Assembly: GCF_002105535.1 (NCBI RefSeq)
Contig: NZ_CP015848.1
Coordinates: 186,001-250,000, forward strand
Origin: Magnetospirillum sp. ME-1
GTDB lineage: Bacteria > Pseudomonadota > Alphaproteobacteria > Rhodospirillales > Magnetospirillaceae
Length of the DNA stretch: 64,000 nt
Reading direction: 5' to 3'
Below are positions 19,183 to 28,022 of the stretch, piece after piece. Position numbers and translations under genes: made by a program. Position 1 is the first letter of the stretch; each line of letters begins with the position of its first letter. Under the pieces are notes generated by a model. That model saw nothing but the letters and a program-made list of their open reading frames with translations. It was not told the origin of the DNA and searched no databases.

Positions 19183-20370
19183 TCACACGCTCATCCCCGC
19201 CACCCAGCCCGACGACCACGCCCACTGGAAATTATAGCCGCCCAGCCAGCCGGCCACGTCCACCGCCTCGCCGATGAAGTACAGGCCGGGATGGGACTTG
19301 GCCGCCATGGTCTTGGACGAAAGGCCGGCGGTGTCGACGCCGCCCAGGGTGACCTCGGCGGTGCGGTAACCCTCGGACCCGGCAGGCACCAGCGCCCATT
19401 GGGACAGCAGGCGGGCCAGCCCGGCCAGGGCGGCGTTGGTGGACTGACCGATCGGTCGTCCCAGCAACCCGGCCCGCTCCACCAAAGCGCGGGCAAGGCG
19501 GGCGGGCAGGATTTCGCCCACGATGGTCTCCACCTGGGCGTTGGGGCGCGCCGCCTTGCGCTCCAGCACATGGGTGTTGATGTCCATGTCCGGCAGCAGG
19601 TTGACGTTGATGGACTGACCGGTCAGCCAATACGAGCTGATCTGCAGGATGGCCGGTCCCGACAGGCCGCGATGGGTGAACAGCACCGCCTCGCGGAACC
19701 GGGTCTTGCCGAAGCTCACCTCGGCCTGCACCGCGATGCCGGCGAGTTCCCGCATCAGATCCATGTCGGCGCCGGTAAAGGTGAGCGGCACCAGGCCGGG
19801 CCGGGGTGCGACCACCGACAGGCCGTAGCGGCCGGCTAGGGCATGGGCGAAGCCGGTGGCGCCGATTTTGGGCACCGACAGGCCGCCGGTGGCCACCACC
19901 AGGGCGGCGGCCTCATAGGTTCCCCGGCTGGTGGCCACCCGGAAGGGGCCGTCGCCGGTAACGGCGCCGACCTTGGCCTCCAGCACCATCTCGACGCCGC
20001 CCGCCCCGCACTCGTCCATCAGCATGGCGACGATGTCGGCGGCGGAATTGTCGCAGAACAGCTGGCCGTGATCGCGCTCGTGGTACGCGATGCGGTAGCG
20101 CTTCATCAGGTCCAGGAAATCGGCGGGGCCAAAGCGCTTCAGCGCCGAGGTGGCGTAATGGGGATTGGCCGACAGGTATTGGGCGGGAGTGACGGTGCGG
20201 TTGGTGAAGTTGCACTTGCCGCCGCCCGATATCAGGATCTTGCGCCCCGGCTGGTCGTTGTGGTCCAGCACCACCACGCGCCGCCCCCGTGCCGAGGCCA
20301 TGGCGGCGCACATCAGCCCGGCGGCACCGGCGCCGATCACGATCACGTCGAAGGGGGAAGACAGGCTCAT
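19183..20370 (-). CDS. HI0933/YhiN-family NAD(P)/FAD-dependent flavoprotein
   Basis: 395 residues. The FAD dinucleotide fold is at the start (VIVIGAGAAGLMCA). GRKILISGGGKCNFTN follows near residue 40, a diagnostic motif of the HI0933-like (BaiN/YhiN) family. The C-terminal part has the matching GEAVDVAGWLGGYNFQWAWSSG. Members are soluble flavoproteins; most have no known reaction, and one related enzyme reduces bile-acid intermediates. ATG 20370 gives the usual family N-terminus; an earlier ATG at 20406 is possible. It converges with fadH. Confidence 0.9.
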   Translation of the reverse strand: MSLSSPFDVIVIGAGAAGLMCAAMASARGRRVVVLDHNDQPGRKILISGGGKCNFTNRTVTPAQYLSANPHYATSALKRFGPADFLDLMKRYRIAYHERDHGQLFCDNSAADIVAMLMDECGAGGVEMVLEAKVGAVTGDGPFRVATSRGTYEAAALVVATGGLSVPKIGATGFAHALAGRYGLSVVAPRPGLVPLTFTGADMDLMRELAGIAVQAEVSFGKTRFREAVLFTHRGLSGPAILQISSYWLTGQSINVNLLPDMDINTHVLERKAARPNAQVETIVGEILPARLARALVERAGLLGRPIGQSTNAALAGLARLLSQWALVPAGSEGYRTAEVTLGGVDTAGLSSKTMAAKSHPGLYFIGEAVDVAGWLGGYNFQWAWSSGWVAGMSV

Positions 20371-20470
20371 GGACTGGGTTCTATAGCGGTCCCGGCATGA
20401 CATCAACCGTTCCGGCCAGATCTCTTGATTGATCCGGGTTTGCGGCGATTTTTCCGGCGGAAGAATATGA

Positions 20471-20595
20471 AAACCACCAAGGCACCAAGGACACCAAGAG
20501 GGTAGAGCAGGACGCCTCGCCCCCTCACCATTGTGACCGACCCAAGCGAAAAGCCGTCTTGGTGTCCTTGGTGCTCTTGGTGCCTTGGTGGTTAA
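20471..20595. repeat. Large inverted repeat built of 9-base units
   Basis: The left arm 20471-20499 reads AACCACCAAGGCACCAAGG and onward. The right arm 20557-20595 carries its complement, CTTGGTGTCCTTGGTG, with one additional 9-base unit, before the hydrolase stop codon. The arms can form a long hairpin around a 57-base loop. It lies just 3' of the minus-strand hydrolase gene and could act as its terminator. Confidence 0.85.
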
Positions 20596-21636
20596 TCAGC
20601 GCATCCGGTCGCGCCACTCCAGCAGACGGTACACCGCCCGGCCCAATGTCCAGCCGTCGGCCAGGCCCGAGACGGTGAGATCGGCATGGGCGAGGCTGTC
20701 CAGGCGGTAGAGCCGGCCATGGGGCAGCGCGGCGGTCAGCGCCTCGCCCTCGCCCACCGGCACGATGCGGTCGTCGGCCCCGTGGATGACCAGCACGTCC
20801 GGAACAAAGCCCGACAGGTCGCGGGCGGAAAGGTCCAGCCGGCCGATCTCGTCCCTGATGCCGGGCGGCAAGGCATCGATCAGAGCGGCCACCCGGTCCG
20901 GATCGGCATTGTCCAACAGCGCCATGACCGCAGCGCCTTGAGGCCCCAGCCGCCGGGCGAGGTCATCGATGGCGGCCCGCGGATCGCCCATGCGCCGCCG
21001 GGCGATGGCTTCAAGCAGAGCGCGGTCGCCGGAATCGGTGAGGCGGCCGGAATTGCTCAGTACGAACACCCACTTGCCGTAGACGTTGGGCTCCAGCCTT
21101 TGGCCCCGCCAAGTTCCGGTGGTGAAGAAGCCGATCACCCGCCGCGCGTCATAGGGCGGCCCCACCGCCACCATCACGGCGACCTTGGCCGCCACATCCG
21201 CCTCCAGCGCGGCCAGCACCGCCGGCACGGCGGCATAGGAGATGGCGGCCAGCGCCACCTTCTCCCCCGGCGCATGGCGCACCGCCTGGGCCACCTCGTC
21301 GGCATCGGCGGAGGACAGCGTCAGCGCCTTGGCGCCGGCCAGATCAGGCACCATCACCCGCCAGCCCGCCCCCACCAAGGCGCCGGCGAAGCGGACCAGC
21401 CGGGGATCGTCCTTGCCGGCGGCGGCCGCGCCGGGCAGCAGCACCAGCACCGGTCCGGCCTCGCCGTAAAGATCGGCGCGGCCACCGGGATAGTCCATGG
21501 GCCGGGCGACGGAGGGAGCGGACGCGCCGCCCAGAACGGCGATCAGGCGGATCGTGTCGAGAAGCCGGTTAGCGGGCGGCGAGACGAGGCCGAGGATGAC
21601 GGCAAAAAGAAGGATCAGGAGGCCGAAGCGCCTCAC
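20596..21636 (-). CDS. Membrane-anchored or exported alpha/beta hydrolase
   Basis: 346 residues. A hydrophobic N-terminus (LLILLFAVILGLVS) looks like a signal anchor. The body has alpha/beta-hydrolase features: VLVLLPGAAAAG, a degenerate nucleophile elbow AISYAA instead of GxSxG, DVLVIHGADDRIVP supplying an acid residue, and a late SLAHADL histidine. The degenerate elbow makes the substrate unclear. The start is a GTG that overlaps the upstream gene's stop (GTGA), so the two are coupled. Confidence 0.78.
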   Translation of the reverse strand: MRRFGLLILLFAVILGLVSPPANRLLDTIRLIAVLGGASAPSVARPMDYPGGRADLYGEAGPVLVLLPGAAAAGKDDPRLVRFAGALVGAGWRVMVPDLAGAKALTLSSADADEVAQAVRHAPGEKVALAAISYAAVPAVLAALEADVAAKVAVMVAVGPPYDARRVIGFFTTGTWRGQRLEPNVYGKWVFVLSNSGRLTDSGDRALLEAIARRRMGDPRAAIDDLARRLGPQGAAVMALLDNADPDRVAALIDALPPGIRDEIGRLDLSARDLSGFVPDVLVIHGADDRIVPVGEGEALTAALPHGRLYRLDSLAHADLTVSGLADGWTLGRAVYRLLEWRDRMR

Positions 21637-22133
21637 ACCTCGATCTCCCCCAGCTTGGCCTGGGTTTCCTTCAGGCGGTCGGCTTTTTTCTTCATCTCGT
21701 GTTCCATGCGCTTGATGCGCTTATCCAGCTCCTCGATGTGGGCCAGGCGTTCGGCCCGCTTTTCCTTGTTGTAGCCCGACACGAAACGCTTGATGCCCCA
21801 ATCGGCGGTGACGAAGAACAAAGCGGCGCCGGCCACCAGCACGATGATGGCCGCCACCCCGCCATAGGCGCTGTTGACCGCCACCATGGCCCCCCAGAAG
21901 CCGATGGTCACCAGGGACGAGGCGGTGGCCAGAACCAGCCGGTTGACCGTCTGGTCATGGCGCATCTGGCGCTTTTCATGCTCGCGCATGGCGTTGACGA
22001 TCTCTTCCTTGGCGATGGCCTGCCAGGTGCGGAACGACATGCCCTTGACCGTCCGGTTGTCACGGATGGTCTGCTCCAGCTTGCGCACCAGGTAATCGGC
22101 TTTCTGTTCCGGCGTCGGGCCTTCGGCGGCCAA
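21633..22133 (-). CDS. Hypothetical membrane protein with C-terminal coiled coil
   Basis: 166 residues. A soluble N-terminal helix region is followed by two membrane segments (about 64-86 and 91-110) and a charged coiled coil (about 120-162; EELDKRIKRMEHEMKKK). I recognise no family. The start is a TTG supported by AGGAG seven bases upstream. It overlaps the start of the membrane hydrolase by four bases, so the two probably work together at the inner membrane. Confidence 0.72.
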   Translation of the reverse strand: MAAEGPTPEQKADYLVRKLEQTIRDNRTVKGMSFRTWQAIAKEEIVNAMREHEKRQMRHDQTVNRLVLATASSLVTIGFWGAMVAVNSAYGGVAAIIVLVAGAALFFVTADWGIKRFVSGYNKEKRAERLAHIEELDKRIKRMEHEMKKKADRLKETQAKLGEIEV

Positions 22134-22173
22134 GTCTCGTCTCCTGCGATGGTCGCCGCAGTCTAATCAACCC

Positions 22174-23334
22174 TCACCCCTTGCGGAAAGGCCCTTCCTC
22201 GGCCTGTTCGGCGATGTCCTCGGCCACCAGGGCGCGTTCATGGGCGAGATAGCGGGCCACCGGCTCGGCCAGGCCGGGATCGGCGATCCAGTGGGCGGAA
22301 TAGGTGGCGGTGGGAAGATAGCCCCGGCTGACCTTGTGCTCGCCCTGGGCGCCCGCCTCGACCCGGGCGAGGTTGTTGGCGATGGCGAAGTCGATGGCCC
22401 GGTAGTAGCAGGCCTCGAAATGGAGGAAGTCCACGTGCCGCCCTCCCCCCCAGGTGCGGCCGTACAGGGTGTCGTCGCCCAGCATGTTGAAGGCGGCCCC
22501 CAGCGGTTCGCCATCGGCCTCGGCCCAGACCAGCACCACGGAATCCGCCAGGGAGGACGCCGACAATTCCTCGAAGAAGGCGCGGCTGACATAGGCGCGC
22601 CCCCATTTGCGGTTCACCACCGCCTGATAGAAGGCGTGGAAGACGTCCCAGTGGCGCGCCTTGACGTCGGCCCCAACCAGGGTGGCGAGCCGCACGCCGG
22701 ACCGCGCCACCGCGTCGCGCTCCTTCCGGATCTGCTTGCGCTTTCTCGACGACAGACGCCCCAGGAAGTCGTCGAAGCTCTGGTAGCCGTCATTGCGCCA
22801 GTGGTACTGGCTGCCCAGGCGCTGGAGGTAGCCCGCCTGCCCCAGCCCTTCGTACTCGGCCTGAGTGGGAAAGGTGACGTGCACCGAACTGGCCCCGGAG
22901 CGGCGCGCCAATTCCACCATGGCCGATGCCAGCACCCGGCGGAGCAGGGCGGCGTCCTCGCCGGCGCGGACCAGCAGGCGCGGCCCGGTGACGGGGGTGA
23001 AGGGCACGGCGCATTGCAGCTTGGGGTAATAGGAGCCTCCGGCCCGCTCAAAGGCCTGGGCCCAGGACCAGTCGAAGACGTATTCGCCGAAGGAATGGCT
23101 TTTGAGGTACAGCGGTGCGGCGGCCAGCAGCCGCCCCTCGCCATCCCTGACCAGGATATGGCGGGGCAGCCATCCGGTGGCGGAAGAGGCCGAGCCGGAC
23201 CGCTCCATGGCGTCGAGAAAGGCGTGGCGGATGAAGGGGTTGCCCTCACCCGCGCAGGAATCCCACTCGGCGGCGCTTACCTCCGAGATGGCGGCGGCGA
23301 TGGTGACGGTCAGGGGGCGGGTTCCATCGGGCAT
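22174..23334 (-). CDS. DUF482 / FemAB-like GNAT-fold acyltransferase family protein
   Basis: 386 residues. ISEVSAAEWDSCAG and NPFIRHAFLDAMERSG at the N-terminus match DUF482, as do PLYLKSHSFGEYVFDWSWA, a basic RKRKQIRKER segment, and WGGGRHVDFLHFEACYYRAIDFA near the C-terminus. Such proteins have a tandem GNAT fold similar to FemX peptidyltransferases, but most are uncharacterised. ATG 23334 is preferred because the family begins close to it; a TTG at 23394 would add 20 residues. Confidence 0.85.
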   Translation of the reverse strand: MPDGTRPLTVTIAAAISEVSAAEWDSCAGEGNPFIRHAFLDAMERSGSASSATGWLPRHILVRDGEGRLLAAAPLYLKSHSFGEYVFDWSWAQAFERAGGSYYPKLQCAVPFTPVTGPRLLVRAGEDAALLRRVLASAMVELARRSGASSVHVTFPTQAEYEGLGQAGYLQRLGSQYHWRNDGYQSFDDFLGRLSSRKRKQIRKERDAVARSGVRLATLVGADVKARHWDVFHAFYQAVVNRKWGRAYVSRAFFEELSASSLADSVVLVWAEADGEPLGAAFNMLGDDTLYGRTWGGGRHVDFLHFEACYYRAIDFAIANNLARVEAGAQGEHKVSRGYLPTATYSAHWIADPGLAEPVARYLAHERALVAEDIAEQAEEGPFRKG

Positions 23335-23471
23335 GAGGCCAAGATGAGCATTTTCCGGAAAGATTCCAAGATACGCATGCCCGTCATGACGCAACCCGCC
23401 CCTTCGGGGAGTATCAATTCCTGTGCCGGAAATGCTATGGGAGGGCCCGCATCACCCGAACCTCGCGGATC

Positions 23472-25079
23472 ATGAGCGCTTCCATCGACTTCTCTTCGCT
23501 GCCCTGGGCCGAGCTGACCGACGACGGCGGCAAGCCTCTGCGAGCCCGGCTGCTGGCCACCCATGACGTGGCGGACGCCGTTGCCCAGGCCGTGCGCGCC
23601 AATTGGGCGGTGATGCCGGCCGGCGGCCTGACCAGCGCCATCGGCTCCTACGACTATGCCGACGAGGGCATCGCCGGGTTTGCCGGCATCGTCGCCATCC
23701 GCCCCAAAGGCGCGCTGGCCGCCGAGATGGCCGCCGCCGGCACCGATCTGGCGGCGTTGAAGACCCATCAGGTGGCCATCGACACGGCCAAGGGCCTGGT
23801 ATCGGCGGGCGCGGGCCTCACCTTCACCCAGGTCAACGCCGCCCTGGCCGAGGCGGTCGGTCCCAACGCCCGCGTTCTGGTCGACCTCACCAGCATCGGT
23901 TCGGCCTTCGTCGGCGGCGTGGTGGCCACCGGCGGCATGGGGCCGCTGCGCCTGTCGCCGCTCGGCACCCTGGACGCCATCTGCCTAGCCGATGGCGGCG
24001 AGACGCCGCGCCTGATCGAGGGCGCCGCCCTGGCCGACGTCCAGGGCATGCAGGGCTGGACCGGCATGGTCGCCGCCGCCCGCTTCCGCTATGTGGAGGT
24101 TCCCACCGGCGAGTTCGGGCTGGTCCTGCCGGTGCAGGGCTCGGACGTGGACACCATCGCCGGATTGCTGGCCTGGCTGCGCCCCTGGACCCGCGTCACC
24201 CTGCCGGAACAGGCCGGCGGCCGCATCACCGGCGAGGGTGGCGACACGGTGCTGAACGGGATCGAACTGGTCAGCCGCGATTCGCTGGAAGCCTTCATCG
24301 AGCATTCGGAAGAGCCGGCGCGGTCCAAGGCGCAGGGGCTGCTGCAATCGTGCGAATACGCCGGCGCCGACATGCTGGCCTGCCTGACCGGCTGGTCGGA
24401 ACTGTCCATCGACGACGTGCTGATGAGCCTGTTGGACCCCGAGACCGAGACCATCGGCGGCGTGATGATCGATTTCGGCGTGGGCTTTTCGTCGGGCGCC
24501 GAAATGGAGACCTTCCGCGCCATCCGCGAGGGCGCCCCCGATTTGGCCCGCACCCGGGCGCGTGTGGTTCAACCCGGAAAATTGAAGCCCTGGAGCGCGT
24601 CCACCGACATCAACATCGTGCTGCCCGCCGATACCGGGGCCATCGTCGCGGTGCTGGAGGCCTATGCCGATTACCGCGGCGCCATCCGCATCCTGGCCCG
24701 CGAGCTGAAGGGCGCCGTCGAGGTGGAACTGTCGGCCTACGGCCACCTGTCGCCGTCGGGCATCGACCCCCACCACCGCGTCACCCTCTTCGCCCCCGAA
24801 GGGGCCGAGGCCGCTCTGGCCGGCGCGCGTCAGGCGGTGGCGGCCAACAAGCGCACCCTGATCCACGATCTGCTGTTCGCCGCCAGGAGCCACGGCCTGG
24901 ACGTGACCGGCGGCGAGAAGGGTGCCCCGTCCCTGGTGGAGATCGCGCGGGCCGCCGGCGGCGAAGGACGCCTGCCCGAAGGCCTGAAGGCCGCCTTCGC
25001 CCGGGCGCGGGCCGCGGTGATGGCCGCCCCGGCCAATTTCAGCTTCCGCGCGCCGGCCGAGTTGCGGACGGCGGACTGA
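23472..25079 (+). CDS. FAD-binding (PCMH-type) oxidoreductase
   Basis: 535 residues with no membrane segment. The N-terminal half resembles a FAD_binding_4 domain: VMPAGGLTSAIGSYDY near residue 47, AGAGLTFTQVNAAL, and LVDLTSIGSAFVGGVVATGGMG near residues 135-160, a typical pyrophosphate-binding turn. The C-terminal half contains HHRVTLFAPEGAEAAL. The family includes glycolate, lactate and other 2-hydroxyacid dehydrogenases, but the divergence is too great to name a substrate. It ends abutting the convergent sensor kinase gene. Confidence 0.78.
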   Translation: MSASIDFSSLPWAELTDDGGKPLRARLLATHDVADAVAQAVRANWAVMPAGGLTSAIGSYDYADEGIAGFAGIVAIRPKGALAAEMAAAGTDLAALKTHQVAIDTAKGLVSAGAGLTFTQVNAALAEAVGPNARVLVDLTSIGSAFVGGVVATGGMGPLRLSPLGTLDAICLADGGETPRLIEGAALADVQGMQGWTGMVAAARFRYVEVPTGEFGLVLPVQGSDVDTIAGLLAWLRPWTRVTLPEQAGGRITGEGGDTVLNGIELVSRDSLEAFIEHSEEPARSKAQGLLQSCEYAGADMLACLTGWSELSIDDVLMSLLDPETETIGGVMIDFGVGFSSGAEMETFRAIREGAPDLARTRARVVQPGKLKPWSASTDINIVLPADTGAIVAVLEAYADYRGAIRILARELKGAVEVELSAYGHLSPSGIDPHHRVTLFAPEGAEAALAGARQAVAANKRTLIHDLLFAARSHGLDVTGGEKGAPSLVEIARAAGGEGRLPEGLKAAFARARAAVMAAPANFSFRAPAELRTAD

Positions 25080-26882
25080 TCACACCGTCTCCGGCTGGGC
25101 CATGGTGGGCAGCCACACATGCACGGTGGTTCCCTGGCCGGGCTCGGATTCCAGCCACAGGCGGCCGCCATGCATCCTGGCCACCTTCAGCGCCGAAGCC
25201 AGCCCCAGCCCGGCGCCGGGGAAGGTGGAGCGTGAATGCAGCCGCGAGAACGGCCGGATGATGGTCTGCAGGTATTGGGCATCGATGCCGATGCCGTTGT
25301 CGGTGATGTCGATGCGCCAGCCGTCGCGCTCGGGCACGGCTGAAATCGAGACCTTCGACGCCACGTCGGGCCGCACGAACTTGATGGCGTTGCTGATCAG
25401 GTTCTCGAACAGGATGAACAGCAGCACCGGATCGGCATGGACGGTGGGAAGATCCCCCACCCGGAAATCGGCGATGCTGCCGGCCGACATGGCGCGGCAA
25501 TCGACGATGGCCTGTTCCACCACCCGGCGGCAATCCACCGGCGCGAAGGCGGCCATGGGGCGGTTCGAGCGGGTGTAGTCCACCAGGCCCTTGACCAGCA
25601 GGCTGAGCTGGTTGGCACCCTCGCGGATGAAATTCATGCTGCTTTGCGCCCGCTCGGGCAGATCCTCGCCGAATTCGCGGTCCAGGCGCTGGGTATAGGC
25701 CAGGATGTAGCGGATGGGCTCCTGCAAATCGTGGGAGGCGGCGAACAGCATGCGCTCCAGTTCCGCCTTGGCTTCCACCAGCATGTCGGCGCTGTGCTTT
25801 TGCACCGTCACGTCGCGGATGGACGAGCGCGAGCCCAAGGGCTCGCCCGCCCCGTCGAAGATGGGTTGCCAGGACATGGCCACCCACTGGACCTCGCCCG
25901 CCTTGGTCCGCACCCTGAACTCCATGTCCTTGCCGGACTGCCCGTCCCGGGCCGCCGCCAGGAAGTCGCGCACCTGGGGGCGGTCCTCCTCGACCACCAT
26001 GGGCAGGGGAAAATCCTCCATGGCGTGGCATTCGGAAACGTCGTAGCCGGTGATGCGCTCCACCGCCGGATTGACCCAGCGCAGGCGGCCGTCCACGTCG
26101 AACCAGTTTTCCCAGGCATAGGTGTAATCGGCGATGGCGCGGAACCGCTTCTGGCTTTCGTCCAGATCCTGGATGCGCGATTCCACCGCGCTGGACATGG
26201 AATTGAAGGCCTGGGTCAGGACGGCGACCTCGTCCTTGCCTTCCAGCTTGAGCCGGATGGAGAAGTCGCCCCCCGCCACCTTGAGCGACGCCCGGGTCAG
26301 CAGGTCGAGATGCCGGGTCAGCCAATAGCCGATGGCGGCCAGCAAGGTGATGGTCAGCACCACCTCGGCCACGGCGATGCCCACGCTCTGATGCAGCAAT
26401 TCCCGCCGGGCGGTGGCCAGGAAGGTGGTGTCGACCCCGTAGCGGGCCTCGCCGTAGCGCTGGCCCAGGAAGACGATGTCGAACGCGCCCCGGTATTCGG
26501 GCAGATCGGCCGACAGCATTTTGTCGGCGGGCGGAAGCGGCCCATCGGCGTCGCGGCCCCAGGCGGCCACCACCTTGCCCACGCTGTTGGTCACCACCAT
26601 GTAGGTGATGCTTTTCGACGCCCCCCAGCCCTCGACGATGCTTTGCAGGGCGGCGTAGTCGCGCTCCGCCAACTGGCCCGCCAGGGTGATGTTGAACGAC
26701 GCCTCCTGGGCCTGGAGCCGGGATTCGGTGCTGGCGGCCAGATGGGTCTGAATCAGGCGGACGCCGTTGGCCACCAGCAGGGTGAGCATGACCACCTCGA
26801 CCACCACGCTGAAAGCCAGCAGCCGCAGGCGCAACGAATTGACCGGCTTGACCGAGGGCGGCCGTGGATAACCGAAGGTCAA
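25080..26882 (-). CDS. Membrane sensor histidine kinase (HAMP-PAS-HisKA-HATPase)
   Basis: 600 residues. Two membrane segments (about 20-40 and 168-188) bracket a roughly 125-residue periplasmic domain. HAMP (about 186-238), a PAS/PAC domain (about 248-362), HisKA with His384 in SHDLQEP, and an HATPase (NLISNAIKF, DNGIGI, GAGLGLASA) follow. The start is TTG with AGGAGG five bases upstream, overlapping the stop of the preceding binding-protein gene by four bases (TTGA). The binding protein is therefore likely to deliver the signal to the periplasmic domain (inference). No response regulator gene is adjacent. Confidence 0.9.
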   Translation of the reverse strand: MTFGYPRPPSVKPVNSLRLRLLAFSVVVEVVMLTLLVANGVRLIQTHLAASTESRLQAQEASFNITLAGQLAERDYAALQSIVEGWGASKSITYMVVTNSVGKVVAAWGRDADGPLPPADKMLSADLPEYRGAFDIVFLGQRYGEARYGVDTTFLATARRELLHQSVGIAVAEVVLTITLLAAIGYWLTRHLDLLTRASLKVAGGDFSIRLKLEGKDEVAVLTQAFNSMSSAVESRIQDLDESQKRFRAIADYTYAWENWFDVDGRLRWVNPAVERITGYDVSECHAMEDFPLPMVVEEDRPQVRDFLAAARDGQSGKDMEFRVRTKAGEVQWVAMSWQPIFDGAGEPLGSRSSIRDVTVQKHSADMLVEAKAELERMLFAASHDLQEPIRYILAYTQRLDREFGEDLPERAQSSMNFIREGANQLSLLVKGLVDYTRSNRPMAAFAPVDCRRVVEQAIVDCRAMSAGSIADFRVGDLPTVHADPVLLFILFENLISNAIKFVRPDVASKVSISAVPERDGWRIDITDNGIGIDAQYLQTIIRPFSRLHSRSTFPGAGLGLASALKVARMHGGRLWLESEPGQGTTVHVWLPTMAQPETV

Positions 26883-27745
26883 TGGCCCCTCCTGCTTCTG
26901 ATGCTGTCCAACATCTCGGCATAGGGCCGGGCCTGGCGGATATCGGCGGCCTCCAGGGGCACCAGCCCCTCGAACCCGCCGGATTTGAAGAACGCCTTGC
27001 CGGAATCGGTATCGCCGAAACTCCCCAGCGCGGCCCTGATCGCCTCGACGGCGTCCGCCCCCAGCCGGTCATGGGCCAGGAACATCTGGTGCGGCATGCG
27101 CAGGCGGCTGGGAAAGGACGCGACCTGATCGCGCAGGTCCTCGGTAAGCTGCTGCATCACCGACGGGCTGCTGATGGCGGCGTCGGCGTCGCCGATGGCC
27201 ACCGCCCGAAGGGCCGTGGCATGGCTGGCCACTTCCTCCAGAATGTAATCCTTGCCGGCCTGTATGCCGAAATCCACCGAAAGCCAGGTTTCCGCCACCA
27301 CCGACAGGGCGGCCATGCGGTCGGCGGTCAGCACGCGGCGCCCCCGCAATTGCTGGGCTTCGCGCAAGGCGCTTTGCCTGGGCACCACGATCAGCGGCGT
27401 CAGTTCCTGATTGTAGCGGAACAGCGGCACATAGCCGACATCGGCGGCGATCACCCCGAAATGCGGCGCGGCCACCAGCACGTCGAACTCCTCGGCCCGG
27501 ATGTCGTCGAGATAGGCCTGGAAGGACCCGGCGGTATAAAGCTCGACCGGATGGCCCAAAGCCTGCTCCAGACGGCGGCGCACGGGATCGTAGAGCTTCA
27601 GCAGGCTGAGCGTGGCGATGGTGGGCAGCAGCCCGATGCGGACGGGACGATCGATCTGTACCTTGGGACCGGCCATCGCCGGCGCCGCGGCGACCAGCGC
27701 CAGCAGCAGAATCGCGATGATGAAACGGCCCAAGCCCGGGATCAT
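26879..27745 (-). CDS. PhnD-like periplasmic substrate-binding protein
   Basis: 288 residues with a signal peptide (1-26, ending PAMA). RIGLLPTIATLSLLKLYDPVRRRLEQALG and FDVLVAAPHFGVIAADVG match the phosphate/phosphite/phosphonate-binding (PhnD, family 12) fold. ATG 27745 follows a GGGGGGAACA ribosome site; an upstream in-frame start is possible but would lose the signal peptide context. No permease or ATPase is present. Its coupling to a sensor kinase resembles binding-protein-dependent sensors. Confidence 0.85.
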   Translation of the reverse strand: MIPGLGRFIIAILLLALVAAAPAMAGPKVQIDRPVRIGLLPTIATLSLLKLYDPVRRRLEQALGHPVELYTAGSFQAYLDDIRAEEFDVLVAAPHFGVIAADVGYVPLFRYNQELTPLIVVPRQSALREAQQLRGRRVLTADRMAALSVVAETWLSVDFGIQAGKDYILEEVASHATALRAVAIGDADAAISSPSVMQQLTEDLRDQVASFPSRLRMPHQMFLAHDRLGADAVEAIRAALGSFGDTDSGKAFFKSGGFEGLVPLEAADIRQARPYAEMLDSIRSRRGH

Positions 27746-28022
27746 TGTTCCCCCCAACCCGTGGAGACAACCATAGCATGCCGCCCCTCCCCGGCAAACG
27801 AATTGAGCATCACGGCCACTCAACCGAACGGAGGTAATCGGCCTCCTCCTTAATCAGGATCAGGCATAGACTCTTGGAATAGGCTGAAATATTTGCACTG
27901 GCGACATAAACTATTAAAATCTGTGTTGTAGCGTGTAGGAACGGAAATTCTCTCTTCGACCAAACGTCGCAAGGGGAATCGACAGGTGGGGTTCGGATAA
28001 CCTCCAGTCGGGTATATGTTGT

